DNA of 64,000 bases, taken from contig OX388311.1 in the NCBI GenBank assembly GCA_947579605.1, positions 25,732,951-25,796,950 on the forward strand. The letters are read 5' to 3'. Under the pieces are notes generated by a model. That model saw only the letters and a list, made by a program, of their open reading frames with translations, had not been told where the DNA came from and did not search any database. The translations under genes and the position numbers were made by a program. The stretch's first letter is position 1, and each line of letters begins with the position of its first letter. Source of the stretch: Athripsodes cinereus (taxonomy: Eukaryota > Arthropoda > Insecta > Trichoptera > Leptoceridae). This document shows positions 36,184 to 48,600 of the stretch, one piece after another.

Positions 36184-37360
36184 TCAAATTCTTACTTACT
36201 TACTTACTTTACGTGTCCGGTCTTTTTTAAATCTTCCCACTCCAATAAGCGGCGACATTCATCGCCTTGTCGTTAGCTACATATGATAAGGTCTTCAGGA
36301 CTACAGCCGTCCCCCATCAGTGGGCATATTAGTAAGTGGCTATCATCCTGAACTGCGCCACATTCACATTGTATGTCGTCCTCTGCAGATAGGTATCCCC
36401 ATTTCTGAAGGTTTTTCTTGCACCTTGTGACACCAACCCTTAGTCTATTCAGGGTTTTCCACAAAGAGTATGGCAGATGTTCGCCCACTCGGATACCTTC
36501 ATGTGGGTCCATCCACAATGTCACTCCAGGGTCCCCTCTCCAGAGTTCTTCTCTTCGTTGTTGTGAGGACTCAACAGGAAGAGTGCTCTTAAGAAAGCTG
36601 TTTCTGGAGATCAGTCGGGACACCACTGGCTGGTGGTGATAAAGAGGGTGCCTGTTGTCATGAGTTTGTTTATACCTTTCTGCATCTGCAGCTGTTCGTC
36701 GCCGAATATAGGGTGGGGCGGTTCCAATAATCGGGTATAGTTTTTCTATCGGTGTTGGTTTTAGGCATCCTGATGTAATCCGTGCCATCTCGTTGACTGC
36801 TACATCCACCTGTTTGGAGTGGGCAGACTTCTGCCATACCGGACACGCGTATTCCGCTGCAGACAAGCATAGCCCCTGTGCTGAAGCCCTCAACACTGAT
36901 GGAGTTGCGCCCCACGATGTTCCTGTGAGCTTACGCAGGATGTTATTTCTGGCGCACACCTTCTGTTTGGTGCTCATGCAGTGCTCTTTGTATGTCAATG
37001 TCCTATCCAGTATGACACCGAGGTATTTTGTTGTATTGCAGTGATCTATTTTTTCTCCCATCCACACCACATTAAGCTCTCTGGAAGCCTCTCTATTCCT
37101 GAGATGGAATGCACAAAGTTGAGTTTTCTTTGGGTTTGGTCTAAGGTTGTTCTCTTCATAGTATTCTCCAAGGACTTTTAGCGACTTGGATAATTTTTCT
37201 TCAATCAATTTGAAGGTGTCCTCTTGGGCAGCCACGGCTGTGTCATCGGCATATATGAAATGTTTAGTGCTTAAGCCAGCGATGGGTTGGTCGTTCGTAT
37301 AGATATTGAATAGAATTGGTGCCAATACACTGCCCTGAGGGAGGCCATTCCTCAAATTCT
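36184..37360 (-). mobile_element. 5'-truncated LINE (jockey/R1/CR1-like) with 9-bp target site duplication
   Basis: The body spans 36193-37351 and is flanked by direct copies of tcaaattct at 36184-36192 and 37352-37360, a clean target duplication. On the minus strand the element ends in a short (GTAA)n tail just inside the 36184 duplication, as expected from target-primed reverse transcription. The left-hand truncation falls inside the reverse transcriptase domain, so the copy cannot be autonomous. It sits in the intron between the Cys-loop exon and the next receptor exon, in the same orientation as the gene. Confidence 0.85.
36273..37355 (-). CDS. reverse transcriptase C-terminal half of a non-LTR retrotransposon (truncated)
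   Basis: An open frame of 360 codons without any internal stop. It begins inside reverse transcriptase motif B (GLPQGSVLAPILFN at residues 4-17), followed by the catalytic motif FIYADDTAV (YADD at residues 35-38), and LGVILDRTLTYKEH typical of motif E and thumb. The motif A aspartate and the endonuclease domain are lost by 5' truncation. Near the C-terminus CECGAVQDDSHLLICP resembles the Cys/His knuckle found at the end of jockey and R1 type proteins. The TTG at 37353-37355 used as a start comes from the target site duplication and is not a real initiation codon. The intact frame points to a recent insertion. Confidence 0.88.
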   Translation of the reverse strand: MRNGLPQGSVLAPILFNIYTNDQPIAGLSTKHFIYADDTAVAAQEDTFKLIEEKLSKSLKVLGEYYEENNLRPNPKKTQLCAFHLRNREASRELNVVWMGEKIDHCNTTKYLGVILDRTLTYKEHCMSTKQKVCARNNILRKLTGTSWGATPSVLRASAQGLCLSAAEYACPVWQKSAHSKQVDVAVNEMARITSGCLKPTPIEKLYPIIGTAPPYIRRRTAADAERYKQTHDNRHPLYHHQPVVSRLISRNSFLKSTLPVESSQQRREELWRGDPGVTLWMDPHEGIRVGEHLPYSLWKTLNRLRVGVTRCKKNLQKWGYLSAEDDIQCECGAVQDDSHLLICPLMGDGCSPEDLIICS

Positions 37361-38109
37361 AATATACATTTTATATATATCTTTAACTTTTAATTGTTAC
37401 CTACATACATTAAGTACATTTTTATAAAATGACTGTTATTAATTTCTGTACTCTGAAAGCTAAGCAAAATTTCGTGCTTTTGTGAGATTAAAGTGTTATT
37501 TTTATTCTATCAATTTAAATAATTTAATGATAGTTACAATGTGAATACAAAACGACACAATCCTCATGATAACTATTAAAACACTGTCGAGATATTCAAA
37601 CATGTGTAAGATGATAATAAATTGTTTATAATATACAATATGTATACAAGTCGGTTGTTAACAGTTATAAATGATCGACATAACAATTTATAGTTACATG
37701 TTGTTAACATTAATTATTTTCTTCAAATGGTAATTAAATTAAGAGAACAATGTTGAAGAGCTTTTATACAGACATTTGACAAACTTTCAGAGGCCACTAT
37801 ACAAAGATACCGATTATACTTTCTGTAGGTATTATTAAGGAATCTAAAACCTTTAGATATATTTGAGATAGTTATTTAATTTTGTTTTTATTTTCTTCTA
37901 ACAACTAGCCCTATGGTAGGTACGTATTTTATTTTTTGCTTTAAGTACATTATTTTATAGCCTTTTTTATAACACTATATTGTTGGTTGAAGTACGTACG
38001 AAAATAATACATGAAATAATACAATTCTATTTGTAATAGAAAAAAATCTGAAATATTGACTTGATTTGGTGATAAAGACATTCATGATGATGATGATGAT
38101 AATGATGAT

Positions 38110-38460
38110 TTCATTTTTGACGCCGTTTAACAGTCCCTAGACCGTCTCAACGGGCGCCAGTGAAGGGTTCAGTTTTTAATTTGCTTCTGAAGTTGGTGAC
38201 AGTTTAACTATCTCTCAGTGGCATCGGTAGGCGATTCCACATAACCGGTCCAACAACACCAAAGGCCCTCTCATAGAAATTAGACTTACCGGCTCTATTG
38301 GGCTCAGTAAGTCTATTCACGGCCAGTTCCGAAGAGCGCAGAGGTCTTCTAGTGGTCAAGTTAAGGGGACAAAGCTCTGTGAGGCACGATTATGCCATTT
38401 TGTTTATAGCCTTGTAGACCAAAAGGCAAACCGTACGTAAGCCGTTTTTCAGTAATTACT
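38110..38460 (-). mobile_element. LINE 3' end, family J (C-terminal RT tail)
   Basis: Translated on the minus strand this reads pieces such as ELAVNRLTEPNRAGKSNFYE and RAFGVVGPVMWNRLPMPLRD, then TNFRSKLKTEPF. The 'A..WN.LP..LR' phrase followed by a Phe-Arg-Lys-Leu-Lys stretch is the usual C-terminus of CR1/jockey/R1-type reverse transcriptases. A stop after PLRDS and another before GLGTV show decay. A GAT-type microsatellite (38082-38108) marks the 3' end. The same family recurs at 31250-31375. Confidence 0.75.
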
Positions 38461-39194
38461 TTAAAACTAATTGAACAGAATCAATAATGAATCATGGGAT
38501 GGCATTCTTATTTTAGCTCTTTTTAGTATACATTTTTTAGATTTTTCCTACGTAAACGCATTTATAAAAATTCTTGTATTCAATTTTATCATTACGGATC
38601 ACGTATATGTAACTCATCATTCAGAACAGAATAGGTATTCGTTTTATATAACTGAGAAATGTGGGTTATTAGATCTATAGAATTTGCTCGTGACCTACTG
38701 AATTAAATTAAAATCCATTGGCGACCACAAATAATACTTTTCTCTCACACAAATTACACTTTGTGCAATATAGTGAAAATATTCTTTATCTCTCATAATG
38801 GTGGTTTAAATTGATTCTGATTCCTCACGTTCACTTCTTTTACAGTCTCTTCAGGTAGAGTTTCTTTCTTATTATTATGCTACTGGCGATCCCTAGTATT
38901 CTCTCTTTCCAACACTGAACTATAATTAAGTTTATTTCTTCATTCATTCCGTACATCTATTGCATAAAAAACGAATAAAAGTCTGCAAATGTACGAAAAT
39001 CAACTCTTTTTTTTTAAAAGCGTAGTTAGTTCTTAATATTCCAAAACCAATTAGATCGAGTTAAAAATTAATGAATATAAATCTCAAGAAGTACTCAGTA
39101 AAATCGCTTAATTATTTTTCTAGGAATTTGGACAAATTCTGTTAAATTTATCATCTCACTTGAAAAAACGTAAGTATGTTGAATAATTATATAA

Positions 39195-39420
39195 TTACTA
39201 CTACTACTACTACTACTATACCATCACGGCATATCCCACAAGTGGGGTAGCCAGCAGATCAGCTGTATGTAAGAAACATACAAACTGTCCTCTTCGTGCC
39301 AGTATAAAATCAAGACATTCAGGATGGGTGGCAAACCTCAACGCTGAATTTAAGATGTAAAATGTCTTATTTTTTTCGAACACCTGCCTTTTACAGGACA
39401 CTCGAAAACTTACGCAGAAG
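39195..39420 (-). repeat. family X, best-preserved copy with (ACT)n tail
   Basis: An (ACT)n run at 39196-39217 is followed by ccatcacggcatatcccaca, agtggggtagccagcagatc, gacattcaggatgggtggca and ttacaggacactcgaaaact. The minus strand keeps a 61-codon open frame by chance of composition; no protein function is claimed. Confidence 0.8.
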
Positions 39421-39441
39421 AATAATAATATAATTATCTAT

Positions 39442-39520
39442 CTATTTATACCCTCACACCATGTCTCAGGTGGGGTAGGCAGAGAGAACGGAGCGCCATA
39501 TAGGTAGATCTATCCTATCA
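39442..39520 (-). mobile_element. LINE 3' end, family Y, short copy
   Basis: The minus strand carries tctgcctaccccacctgaga and accatggtgtgagggtata-like sequence, the same terminal 80 bp as at 10600-10660. It lies directly downstream of the family X copy at 39219-39420. Confidence 0.55.
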
Positions 39521-42238
39521 TTATAATTCAGATTTATATTATTATACCAAAACTTATCTCAAATTTTTTTTTTATGATATTTTATTATGTTTAATGCGAG
39601 ACTTTAGTTATTACCAGAGACAATAATTGAATAAAGAAAATATTATTTATCGATTAGGATTATGTTTGTAACTATTTACATCAAATGTTTTGGAACAGAT
39701 AGAAAGAAATAACGTAATCTAGTTTTGATTTTATTATTTACCGAATATTATTACAGAGGAGGTGATTCCAAAAATTTCATAAATTTCTTCCTAATGCCCA
39801 AATCCATTAACCTCCCTCTCGAGCCGGAGATAGCGCCCGCCAGAAGGAAATACACTCTTTATAGCTATTAAACGAAATCATTATAAATTCCCAGAAGTGT
39901 TTACAAAATACTCAGCTTCCAATGAGAATATTAAATACATTGTAGGACAACTTGAGAATTTATAAAATTGATGGAATGATCATGAATATTTAATTAAATC
40001 TGACAAAAAATATTCTCAAGGAGACACTTTTCCAAATTAGTACTGAAACAGATACACCATAAAATAATGTTACATTTCATTAAAGTTTTTTTAGGTGAGT
40101 ATATAAAGGTTTTCGTTAATTTTAATACTTCCCCCATCAAGCAAATTCTTGCATCATCGCGAAGATCAACTTCTATATTTGAACCAAAAATATCCCACTT
40201 GGAAAAATATAGACTTCTATCAGATCACTATCTTTTACATACAGTAATACTCGTATTGTTCTAGGATTTGTAACACACAGAACTAAAAAAAATATTCCTA
40301 TACATTTTTTAACACTAAAAAAATACAAATTTTCACAAAATCATACACATCGAACTATTTTTTTAATATTTTTTTTACAATATTAGACAACATCCGTAGT
40401 AACGAAAATAATATATTTACAGACAAGATATATAACAAATTTAAAAAAAAAATATCAATTATTATTAATATAACCAATTCCACTTACCTCTTGTTGAATT
40501 TTGACAATTTTAAAATAAATGTTTAGACATGCTAAAAAGTTGAAACTAATTAAAAAATTAATTCAAAAGCCTTGCAGAATATAAATGCTATTAATTGATT
40601 AAAAGTAACATGCAAGAAAGAAATATTTCTTTAAATATACAATTTTTTTCAAAATTAACTTTTAACATTATTTGAATATAAAAATTCTGGTCAATTTTGA
40701 ATAATTAGATATTTTGATAACATTTGTAAGATTAATAAAGAAATATTTTTTTCAAGAAAGAGTTTTCTTATGACACAAAAGATTTCCAAATAGTAATGTG
40801 TATAATATAATTATTACCAATAAAACGTGCATTGTAGTAAGTTTTTATTTTAATAAAATATTTTTTTATAATTTTATGTATAAGAATAATAATTTTGGGA
40901 CGCTATAAAATTCGTTATTCGCCCCATGCAAAATAGTACAATTTAATTCGTTCACCTATTAATATTGATCGAATTAATATCACATGGTTCCCTTGCATTG
41001 AGGACTGTCACCTTATTAGACTATCCATTCATTTTTCACTAGTATATGTATAAATTGTTGGTCATATTGTTGTATTTAATTGTTTCTAAATTTCTGATGT
41101 ATTTTTTACTCTTAATCTAGTATTAATAATCTTAAGTACAATATCGAACAATTATACAGTACGTCAAAATAAAGACACTTAACTTGCAAAGTATTAAAAT
41201 ATTAACATTAATCTCCATTCGAAACAATGTTAGTATTACAAATTATAAATAATTATTAGTGTATGAAATTTATTTTTGTGAGAGTACTAATTACAATTGT
41301 GTGTACCTACCTGAAATAATTATCAGTTGTCAGTTTTGTCGTATTGATAAGAATCATGTAAATTATCATGAGAAATTTTAATTTAAATTGATTGTGTATA
41401 AAAAAGAAAAGATATCAAGAAATGTGGCTTTAAATGATGAGGCAGCATTGTATAATTGAAAATTTCTATGATTTTAATATATTTACTTTCAACAATGACT
41501 GAAATGATTGATGTTTATAAAATTGTTTCGTGAAAATTGAGAAAAGATTAATAACATGAGCGATTACGTCATTGTTCAAAGTTGTTTCCAAAGGCTTCAG
41601 CGTAGCGACAAAGCAAAAAATCTAGATATATAATAGGTAGGTAATATTTATAATAATATAACCTATTTATTTATAAGCGGTGTTTAGTGTGATATATAAA
41701 AAGTAAAAGATATTGTTGAAAATGGACGCATAAGGGAGACTTGAGGAGCGATTAGTTTAGAAATATTAGATATTACTATTGTTGTGACTGAAAACACTTT
41801 GACGTCGTGCTTTTGTGTTATTAGTGATTAAAGATGTAGTGGTAATAAAATCTCGTGAAGAGGATTGTGTGTTGTAAAGGAAGAAAATTCTTACGTGCAC
41901 CTTGCAAACGGCACATGGTATTTCCCACGTATAGGATAATACCGATGTTTATCACGCTTGAATTTGCTTCCTTAAGTATTATATAAAAAAAGTGCTGAAT
42001 TATAATATAATATATTATAATGTGAACAGAGTGTAAAAGTGTGTTGCTGTGTAAAAATGGAGATAGTTAATAATAATAAAAAATAAAATAACAATTCACA
42101 TCTCTCGACTCATATCTAACGCACATAAATAATAAACTGTTGTATACACTTGTACAATCTATCGCCGATAAAATTAGTATATAGTATAGTAGTATTTAGT
42201 AGTACGTGTATGGCTTGTAGAATGTAATCATCGTGTAC

Positions 42239-42419
42239 CTGATTGCCATCATATGTCCAGCTACCGAACTTCATGTCACAGTGTTGATCGTCAAAGGGGA
42301 ACCAAGTGATGTCTATCTTGCATGTGCTCTTGAAGATACCAGGGGGAACGTACAAGCAACTGCCGTTGTGTTTGACCACAACGTTCGTGTGGTACGTCCC
42401 GTCGAAACCTTCGTCTGCA
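42239..42419 (-). CDS. nAChRalpha6: nAChR alpha6-like subunit, Cys-loop exon (equivalent of exon 5)
   Basis: This 181-bp exon encodes part of the extracellular ligand-binding domain of a pentameric, acetylcholine-gated cation channel in neuronal membranes. It reads 60 codons after one base that completes a codon from the previous exon (phase 2 start, phase 0 end). Visible marks are [15 protein letters not shown], an N-glycosylation sequon in KHNGSC, and the Cys-loop [15 protein letters not shown] with 13 residues between the cysteines. The exon ends in [10 protein letters not shown]. The acceptor is ...ctaacag before T-GCA-GAC and the donor is CAG before gtacac. The open frame runs past both sites into the introns, so boundaries were placed by splice consensus and by continuity with the next exon. 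Alpha6 is favoured over alpha5 and alpha7 by the [10 protein letters not shown] and [10 protein letters not shown] stretches as I recall them. Upstream exons (signal peptide, loops D and A) are not in the window. Confidence 0.95.
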
Positions 42420-43059
42420 CTGTTAGTGCCACCAACATAAATCATTGTTAACTCATTTGTAAATCAAAAAAACTTACAAACAAATCAATCCTAATAAAGT
42501 CTCATCGACATAAAGATACAATATATCTTACATTATTAACAAAAACACAAAGTTTTAGTTCGTTTTATTTATTTAGATTTATTTCTTTATGTATCTCGTT
42601 TTAAAACATCTTAAGAGTGATGGGTTTTATGCTGTTTTTTTCGCTTATTATATACGTAAATATGGTAAGCAAAATAATACAAATGTATTAAACATGATGG
42701 AGAAAGTATGGAGATTAAAACATAAACTGGGATAAAGGTTGTACGTTCTGTAGTTTATCATATTAATGAGGGATTATTAAATTGCGGTAAAACAACATTA
42801 ACAAACAAAATAAAAAATGTAAGTACTAAAAGGAATGTTGTGGGATGTATGTAGGTGAGACAAAGTAATGTACAATAGGTTTAAATGAAATGAGATGCAT
42901 TTGAAAAAGGATTATAATATTGCTACTAAATGTTTTATTTATTGAAAGAGTCACGAAAACAGCTTAAAACCTTTTACTCTCTATTATGTAAATAAGTTTA
43001 CTTGTTTATTTATTGTATTATAATATGCTGTTATATTTTATTGTTTATTTGATTGTATG

Positions 43060-43255
43060 TTATACAAATAGTTTGTTGGTAATCAGTGCGGTTCTTCTGG
43101 GACTCGTTTTACCTTGAATCCTACTGACTGAGGGGTCATCCCATGGGGGAACTCTCTCGGTACGAAGTTTCATAATATTATTTACCGCTATGACACGGTA
43201 CAAAGAACAACGCCGCTTGGTATGTTTTACAAGGCGTAACAACAACAACTCAACT
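43060..43255 (-). other. unclassified GC-richer block
   Basis: A short island with a 62-codon minus-strand frame (KLRTERVPPWDDPSVSRI, GKTSPRRTALITN). Its composition stands out from the intron. I do not recognise it; a transposon remnant is the most likely source. Confidence 0.35.
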
Positions 43256-44922
43256 ACGATTTAGTATAACCTAATTAATTTTATTATTATTATTTTCAAA
43301 CAATAAATTCATTCTTAATTCCTTTCCAACTTTAAGCGGTTAATTTAAAACTGTTTAAATAAATCTGTGTTGTACTTTTCGCTGTTGTACATAAATTAAC
43401 AGTCAAATTGTGTTGGAAACTGAATATTTAGTAAAAAAAAAAACTTGAAAACTCGGTACATTTTACAAAGTAATTGTGCCGGAGTAAGATTCACAATTAT
43501 TTTAAACAGTAGATTTTTTATTATCCCTTTATCAACTCCAACGATATGTAACTAATTATTAGTTTATTGTAGGCATATCAAAATAATTGTAAATTATTTC
43601 AATGGAACCCATGATAAAAGTAAAATGACAAAACAAAATCTACTTTAATAAAATTAGAGAAAGTTCTTAATACATAATTCATATCGAAGAACCTTTAGAT
43701 TTAAGCATTTGTTATTAACATATTAATGGTGTTTTTTATCTTTGTTTTTAAATATTGTATAAAAACGAAAAGATTTTAAGAAGTAGGTATGTGTAAAATT
43801 TTAATTGTTTTTTTTTAAGTATATAATTTAGCACTGTTAAGTGTAATTAGAATAAAATGCATACCTATAAGAAAAGTAAAAATCGCTCCGCTTTCTTAGT
43901 ATTAGTTAATAAATTGTTATTAGTTTTAAGATTGTATAAATATTGTTAGTTATATATGCGTATATTAGAAGCATTCTCAATATGATTCCCGATGGAGGTA
44001 AAAGAACGATTGATTTGTGGAACAATGCCCCTATAATAATCCCAACGGACAAAATTAATTACGCTTTCGAGAAATGAGATTATTAATGTCAGTGAACAAA
44101 CAAATATTTATTTTTATTTATTTCTAACACATATTGCTGTAAATATACAAAAAGACATATGTGGTTTACAAAATTCTATGACCATCCTCAATTTTTGCAA
44201 AGCACATTAAATTTACCGATTCAGTAGGTACTCTTGTGAATGCCCATTAAAGTGGGTGCAAACGTTAGAGTATAAATAAAATATAGTGAAAATATAACAG
44301 TGTTATTTTGTTTGTCAGTTTGTCAACTATTAAATATAAATATGGTTTTTTACTGCTACATAATAAACATATTTTTTAACTGATGTACAGTAAATAATAA
44401 AATATGTAATTATATATAATAATCACAATTAAACTTCAATTTTTCATACGTGTCATTCACATTGCGACAATTTTGAACTTCTTGGAGTCAATTTAAGATT
44501 TACAAATTCAGTTATTTCATTTTTATGCACAAATATCTTTAACTGTCTCAGTTATGCGAGAAAATAATAATTTTTGAAAGCATTTCATTTCCTTTTTATG
44601 ATTAAAATATCATATGTCGTGTTAAAATATACATAAGGTGAGATTTCGTGCTATAAAGCCATTACGACGAATATAATAGAACCTTTTCTGTCGCCAGTCT
44701 CTATTCATCTTATAAAAAGTTAAATGTTATAAAATAAACTTGCTAGCTTTGACACTTTTTGGTGCAAAGCAAATCTGGTATTTACTAACATACCCACGTA
44801 CTAAAATCTAACCAAAGAGTATGTATTTAGGCAAGTTTCGTAAGAATTTATAAATTCATATTCTGACGAAAAATATTTAATGTATCTACCTTTTAAATTT
44901 GGAAGGCGTCTGGACTCAGCAT

Positions 44923-45139
44923 CAGCAGGGCTACTCTTGACAAAACTAAATACGATCTTAATCTAATCTTGATCTTGATCATACGACGCACGAAGTAACT
45001 TTTGGCCAAAAATACACGCAAACCGATCGCGCGTTAGCGATGGCGCGGTATTTTTGACCATAGTCCCTTCGTGCGTCGTATGATCAAGATCAAGACTAGA
45101 TTAAGATCGTGTTTAGTTTTGTCAAGAGTAGCCCCGCTG
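44923..45139. mobile_element. MITE with ~72-bp terminal inverted repeats
   Basis: Left arm from 44923 (cagcagggctactcttgac, then gatcatacgacgcacgaag ending near 44997); right arm mirrors it from about 45067 (cttcgtgcgtcgtatgatca) to 45139 (gtcaagagtagccccgctg). Arms match at over nine in ten positions. A short GC-rich centre separates them (gatcgcgcgttagcgatggc). Target duplication not clear. Confidence 0.8.
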
Positions 45140-45172
45140 GACAAAATGTCGCTTGTTCAATGCGTGCATCAT

Positions 45173-45606
45173 CCCAATCCTTCTATAAGGCTGTGAGTCT
45201 TGGCACTTAACCAAGGCTCAAGAGCGGAAGATACTCAGCTTTGAAAACAAGTGTCTTAGAAGGATTTTGGATGTCAAATGGTATGAACATGTTACAAATG
45301 ATGTTGTGCGCTGGCGCACCTAGCAGAGACCTGTAATTTCCGTAATACAGGAGAGACGATGGTCGTGGCTGGGACATGTTTTGAGAATGCCCAATGATAG
45401 TTGGCCAAAAAGAGCGCTGTTCTTACATCCGCAGGGGTTCCGTCGGCCCGGGCGTCCCTCTTTCACAATACACCGTTCATATGACAACGATATCAGAGCG
45501 CAGGGAATGTCGTGGAAAGAGGTGACGCAATTGGCGCAGAGACGCTCTGCATGGAGGAGGCTGGTTTCTGCCCTGTGCTCCCGAGAGGAGCGTTGAGGGC
45601 GAGATG
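45173..45606 (+). mobile_element. LINE 3' end, family Z, copy 2
   Basis: Reads KAQERKILSFENKCLRRIL, DVKWYEHVTNDVVRWR, then, after a stop, RRWSWLGHVLRMPNDSWPKR, QGFRRPGRPSFTIHRSYD and MSWKEVTQLAQRRSAWRRLV before a stop after SREER. A GAT microsatellite tail follows at 45602-45620. The last 71 codons (45381-45596) remain open. It starts 34 bp after the MITE at 44923-45139. Confidence 0.85.
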
Positions 45607-48600
45607 ATGATGATGATGATCTACCTTTACAATGAGAAAGAATAAAAAATATAATGAACGTCATGGAAAGAGGTGTGTGTAGGTATTTGTTGGTATACTA
45701 AAATATCAGTGAATGGTTTGACAGATTATATCTTGCGCTATTGCAAGATGAGTTAATCAATAAAAAAACTGAGTCTTGATTCTATTTATAATTTAAAGAA
45801 AAATCTTAAAGATGAAATAAAAAAATTATGTTATTACTAAAATATGAATTTGAAATAAGCAAGTTAGTATTCTTAATTATAAATTTATGAGACAGATTAG
45901 TAGGTAGGTATCTAAAGTTTTCGACGACCAATCTATCATTATTTTTGTTCCCTTCAAACTTTCGTAAACTAATATTTTCCTTAAGAAATTTGTTAGATGT
46001 TTTCCAATAAAAATGTTTATTTACTGAATAAGTAAATCATGATGGTACTTAGAGTAAGAGGCTGAGACAACACGAGACCTTCAATCAATAACCACTTTGT
46101 TGCTGACCGGATTTGTCATTTAAAATTCAATTTCGTCACGAAGATAGTTGAGATAACTTTGACAAATTGAATATTCATCATCTTTTTAACATTTAAAGGC
46201 TTCTTACAAACAGCTCGTACCTAAAGTATCAATAAACGATATTTTTAAAATCTATCAATATCATCACATCATCTCCAACATGACTTAACTATAACTATTT
46301 GCACCATGATGTTTTTGCATTTTTATTAGATACTCATTGATCGAACAATAAATTATTAAGACGGAAAATTGATTTTTAAATTAAAATAAACAGTAACGTC
46401 TACTGGATACACAGCAGTAAAAATATTTATTTATTTATTATTAAATAAACGGCTAATGCCTTTAACAAACATAAAATATAATAAAACAGAACAAAAAAAT
46501 ACACATTTCACATTAAATCCAAATAGGCTAATAAAAAACAAACCATGTAAAAAATAACTTAATAGCAAAACAAGACAATACATATTGTATGATAACAATA
46601 ACTAAATAGGCGAGTTCAAAAGTAAGTTATCTCGTCAACAAACTTAAAATTATTTCAATGTCAAACCACTTCTCAAATGGAACGAATTTCAATTTGTTTT
46701 AATGACACTCAGCAATATTAACGGGTCCATGCAAAAGATTACAGGCACTATAGAACAACGCCCTTAACAAAGTAACTAAGTACACGTATTATGTATGAAT
46801 AGGTATTGTTAAATGTTATTAGTATACGTAGAATAATATGTCCTTAGGTCCTCAATCGTTTCCCGATGGTTTTCACAAGTTTCAAAGGTAAATTGAATTC
46901 GTCCCTTGTTAGAATCTCCCCGAGTTCGGATAACTTTATATAGGTACATTATTCTAGTATGATGATAACATGTAATTTAGACAAAGTTTTAGAAGTGTGA
47001 GTACTTATTCAATAGCTTAATCAATATAGGTAACGTGATTGAAAATAGATATACCTAACGCGTTTTAATTGTATCTTTATCTTGTATTTTAACTGAGTGC
47101 AGAATAAAATATTGAGATTCGTGAAAGACTTTAAAAGAAACTGGCAAAAATTAGTGACTTATTGCTGTGTTGATAGTCATGGTTTAGAGTTGCTACATAG
47201 AAGTCCTGGAAACACTAACAAGGAAGGATCTCTAAATGAAGTACCTACGATGGCGGATTGGACCCTAGACCCAACCAGGACAAGTGAAAAATAAAGTTTA
47301 TAGTATAAACTAATTTTAATACTCCGAAGGAATGTATTGCAGACAAAATTATATACGAATATTTTTCAAAGAAATCTTACAATCAAAAAGACGGTGAAAT
47401 AATGTATTAAATATATTAAGTATTTCAAATACAAATTCAAAAGAATATAAGAACCGGGCTACATAACTATCCACATAGCGTGTGTCGTAATGTGTTCATA
47501 AACACATTTGATTTTATATTATATTTTGGAAATACATTCGAGTAATTAGCTGATCATCATTTCTATCAAAAAAATGTCGAAGACAAATAATAATGAAAAA
47601 TAAAATGTAGATACGCATTGAATGTTACATATTACCATTGTGATGAATAAAGACGCATATCTACTGTGTGGTATTTATAAAAGGAAAACGACGTCGCTGT
47701 GAAAGAAGGAGATAGGTGATTGATACCTTAATATAATATGTCAGAAGGGTGAGCAAAGCGTATGTCATATATTATCTATCATTGTCTCTTAAAAGGTTGT
47801 CTGTTGTGATCAATACCGAGCCATTAATTAGTGATTTCGTAATAAAAGTACCTCATACCACTTGAAATTAAGACGAAGTGATCCTAGAATTGATTACTAG
47901 GCTGCCCCTATCAAATATATACCTTATATCTTGTATACTTATATATTAAAATTGCCCTCATAATGAAGGGTACCTTAATATGTTTCATCTTATATTATGA
48001 CGTATGGTCGCTTGACAAACCTATAATACTAAATGATTTTTTTTCGCAGATAGAAAAACAGTGAGGAAACTGGTCTGAATTGGAAAGGCCACAGTAATAT
48101 TTCCACAATTATCAAATAAAGACGGTGCCGATATTTATTTGTTATCTAATGTAAGCTTAATTTTATTATTTAAAACTCCACTAGATAATGTTTCTAAAAT
48201 TTTGCTATGCATCTTCCATTAGATAGACTCTGTACACAAATAGATTGTGCATTCTTTTCAATATTTATGTTTAAGCAAGATAATATACAGATTACAAAAC
48301 AAAACAAAAAACAGGTTACGCTTAGGTATATACATTTCTCCTAAAAATTGATGTTCCAGAAGAAAGATATAGTTCGTAGAAGAAAGTAGTATACGTCGTA
48401 TTTATCGATACGTCAATCTGAAAAAAAAGATCTCAACTTAGACAACAGTTCATGCAAACAATATGAAGGGGAGTAAAGATAGAGATATAAAGCATAAAAT
48501 ACCACTGCTATAAAGAATTTCTAAGAATATAACATAGAACGGAACTTATATATGCCTTTCATAAAATGTCTGCGTATGGCATGTTTCACAAAGATTTTTT

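Larger units (their letters stand above)
29154..42238 (-). other. intron between Cys-loop exon and the following exon
   Basis: A 13,085-bp intron. It contains two SINEs (29928-30085, 34985-35140), LINE 3' fragments (31250-31375, 32805-33005, 38110-38460, 39442-39520), a C-tract-rich island (33863-33931), a LINE with reverse transcriptase (36184-37360) and a clear family X copy (39219-39420). Stretches 30100-31240, 31400-32800, 33010-33840, 35140-36180, 37361-38090 and 39550-42230 show no gene or repeat that I can support. Confidence 0.75.

Noticed and set aside
43380..43405. Candidate preceding receptor exon (minus-strand ...atgtacaacag)
   Set aside because: The expected donor GT is missing after AG, and the upstream codons contain a stop and lack the Trp-Lys-Pro-Asp segment expected before Leu-Met-Tyr-Asn.
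47097..47294. 65-codon plus-strand frame
   Set aside because: The Asp-Pro-Thr-Arg-Thr end reads acccaaccagga, also seen antisense in a LINE fragment at 56727; the rest shows nothing.
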